From Luteitalea sp. (GTDB lineage: Bacteria; Acidobacteriota; Vicinamibacteria; Vicinamibacterales; Vicinamibacteraceae), in assembly GCA_009377495.1 (NCBI GenBank), contig WHTZ01000017.1:1-64000 (forward strand): a stretch of DNA of 64,000 bases. Direction: 5' to 3'. Positions 62,679-64,000 of the stretch are shown one piece after another. The notes under the pieces were generated by a model. The model was not told the origin of the DNA and did no database searches. It worked only from the letters and a program-made list of their open reading frames with translations. Numbering within the stretch: position 1 is the first letter of the stretch; each line of letters opens with the position of its first letter. A program made the position numbers and the translations under genes.

Positions 62679-64000
62679 GTGACGGAGGTCAACGGTCAGG
62701 ACGGTCCCAGGTTGACGAGCCAGACCGCACAGGACATCTGCGGCGCGGTCACCCGGGGTGAAGAGTCAGCCACCTCGGTGTGCCAGGCGTTTCTCGAGCG
62801 GATCGCCAAGGTCAACCCAACGCTCAACGCCTTCACAACCGTCGCCGCGGACGCGGCGCTCGAGCAGGCGGCCGCCATCGATCGCAACCGCTCGGCGCTC
62901 GCGGACCTGCCGCTTGCCGGCGTGCCGATCGCCATCAAGGACAACCTCTGCACGCGCGGTCTCCCCACGACCGCCTCCTCGCGCATCCTTGCCGGGTTCG
63001 TGCCCCCGTATGACGCGACAGTCGTCGCGCGGCTGCGAGCCGCGGGTGCCGTGATCATTGGCAAGACGAACTGCGACGAGTTCGCGATGGGATCCTCCAC
63101 CGAGAACTCCGCGCTCGGACCGACGCGGAATCCATGGGCGCTCGATCGCATACCGGGTGGATCGAGCGGCGGATCGGCGGCCGCCGTTGCCGCGCGCCTC
63201 GTCCCGCTGGCGCTCGGCTCCGAAACGGGTGGATCCGTGCGCCAGCCGGCTGCGCTGTGCGGCATCGTCGGCTTGAAACCGACCTATGGACGTGTCTCAC
63301 GGTACGGTCTGCTGGCATTCGGTTCGTCACTCGACCAGGTGGGACCGCTGACGCGCGTCGTCCGCGATGCCGCCCTCCTGATGCGCATCCTCTCCGGGTC
63401 CGATCCGATGGACGCTACGAGTGCCACCGAGCCGGTGCCTGACTACGTGGCCGCGCTCACGGGAGATGTCCGCGGTGTGCGCATTGGCGTTCCGCGACGA
63501 CTGCTCGATGCCGGCGTGGATCCGGAGGTGCTCGCACGGGTCGATGAGGCCATTGCGGCGCTGCGAGATCGCGGCGCGTCGGTGACAGACGTGGAGCTTC
63601 CTCATGCTCGCTATGCGATTCCCGTGTACTACCTCGTCGCCACTGCAGAGGCGAGCTCGAACCTCGCCCGTTACGACGGTGTGCGATATGGCTATCGTGC
63701 ACCGCTCGACGAGCATGCCGACCTCGCTGCGATGTACGACCGAACGCGCGATACCGGGTTTGGCGCGGAGGTGAAGCGGCGCATCATGCTTGGGACCTAC
63801 GTGCTGAGTGCCGGCTACTATGAGGCGTACTACCTCAAGGCGCAGCAGGTGCGAACGCTCATTCGCCGGGATTACGAGCGGGCGTTCGCGCATCTCGACG
63901 TCATGCTGCTGCCGACGAGCCCGACCCGCCCATTCCGCCTCGGCGAGCGGGTGAACGATCCGTTGCAAATGTATCTGGCGGATGTGTTTACGGTGAGCGC
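62679..64000 (+). CDS. gatA: glutamyl-tRNA(Gln) amidotransferase subunit A (runs off the window)
   Basis: Amidase signature family with the Ser-cisSer-Lys triad: Lys in VPIAIKDNLCTRG, Ser in GGSSGGSAAAVAA and Ser in GSETGGSVRQPA. Reading continues to base 64000 without a stop, about 440 of some 485 residues. It starts in the same frame as gatC, 12 or more bases after its stop; GTG at 62679 (GAGG upstream) and TTG at 62712 are both possible. TTG fits the usual family length better, GTG has the better-placed ribosome site. gatB presumably lies elsewhere. Confidence 0.93.
   Translation, partial: MTEVNGQDGPRLTSQTAQDICGAVTRGEESATSVCQAFLERIAKVNPTLNAFTTVAADAALEQAAAIDRNRSALADLPLAGVPIAIKDNLCTRGLPTTASSRILAGFVPPYDATVVARLRAAGAVIIGKTNCDEFAMGSSTENSALGPTRNPWALDRIPGGSSGGSAAAVAARLVPLALGSETGGSVRQPAALCGIVGLKPTYGRVSRYGLLAFGSSLDQVGPLTRVVRDAALLMRILSGSDPMDATSATEPVPDYVAALTGDVRGVRIGVPRRLLDAGVDPEVLARVDEAIAALRDRGASVTDVELPHARYAIPVYYLVATAEASSNLARYDGVRYGYRAPLDEHADLAAMYDRTRDTGFGAEVKRRIMLGTYVLSAGYYEAYYLKAQQVRTLIRRDYERAFAHLDVMLLPTSPTRPFRLGERVNDPLQMYLADVFTVS

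Noticed and set aside
1..64000. tRNA or rRNA genes
   Set aside because: No cloverleaf-like region with terminal CCA, and no rRNA signature, was noticed on either strand; a covariance-model search would be needed to exclude them fully.

Overview
The window is GC-rich bacterial chromosome from a Gram-negative organism. It carries lipid A genes (lpxB, lpxD), outer-membrane TonB-dependent receptors with an N-terminal carboxypeptidase-regulatory-like domain, CRTAC1/ASPIC-UnbV proteins, many Tat-exported Gfo/Idh/MocA oxidoreductases and gatCA. This mix is typical of Acidobacteriota, most likely a Vicinamibacteria-type (subdivision 6) soil or sediment organism. The assignment is an inference from gene content; there is no rRNA or tRNA in the window to test it.

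Layout. 1-9.9 kb: a TPR protein translationally coupled to a CRTAC1 protein, an M28 peptidase, an S10 carboxypeptidase, a Tat-exported sugar isomerase-like TIM barrel, a cysteine desulfurase and a nucleoside-type MFS permease. 9.9-27.1 kb: a glycan or keto-sugar region with a DUF1080 protein, ApbE, a SUMF1-like protein, two Oar-like TonB receptors in tandem (one frameshifted), three Gfo/Idh/MocA proteins, a TIM barrel and a PmoA/DUF6807 protein. 27.1-28.5 kb: a decayed amidohydrolase and a cytochrome c. 28.5-38.4 kb: a hexuronate island on the minus strand (TIM barrel, GntR/FadR regulator, SDR, hexuronate MFS, KDPG aldolase, KDG kinase, mannonate dehydratase, Gfo/Idh). 38.5-43.7 kb: two tandem copies of a GMC flavoprotein plus gluconate-2-dehydrogenase subunit 3 pair. 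43.7-48.5 kb: a Gfo/Idh and a second FadR regulator divergent from xylB-xylA. 48.5-64 kb: mostly housekeeping and envelope genes (M50 protease, secreted matrixin operon, SLC13 carrier, lpxB, M16 peptidase pair, lpxD, zinc phospholipase-like protein, endonuclease IV, gatC and the start of gatA).

How the genes fit together. Receptors would import glycans. Periplasmic dehydrogenases (GMC/subunit 3, Gfo/Idh), AP-endonuclease-fold TIM barrels and DUF1080 resemble the recently recognised 3-keto-glycoside route of glycan cleavage. Released uronic acids and xylose would enter the mannonate-KDG-KDPG and XylA-XylB routes, each next to one of two closely similar FadR-type regulators.

The most unusual feature is the intergenic DNA. 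At least three families of dispersed palindromic repeats occupy most of the gaps, including gaps inside apparent operons. In one family the loop and 3' tail are conserved while the stem sequence changes with matching changes on both sides. In another case a palindrome lies between two copies of a 27-bp sequence at the 3' end of xylB.
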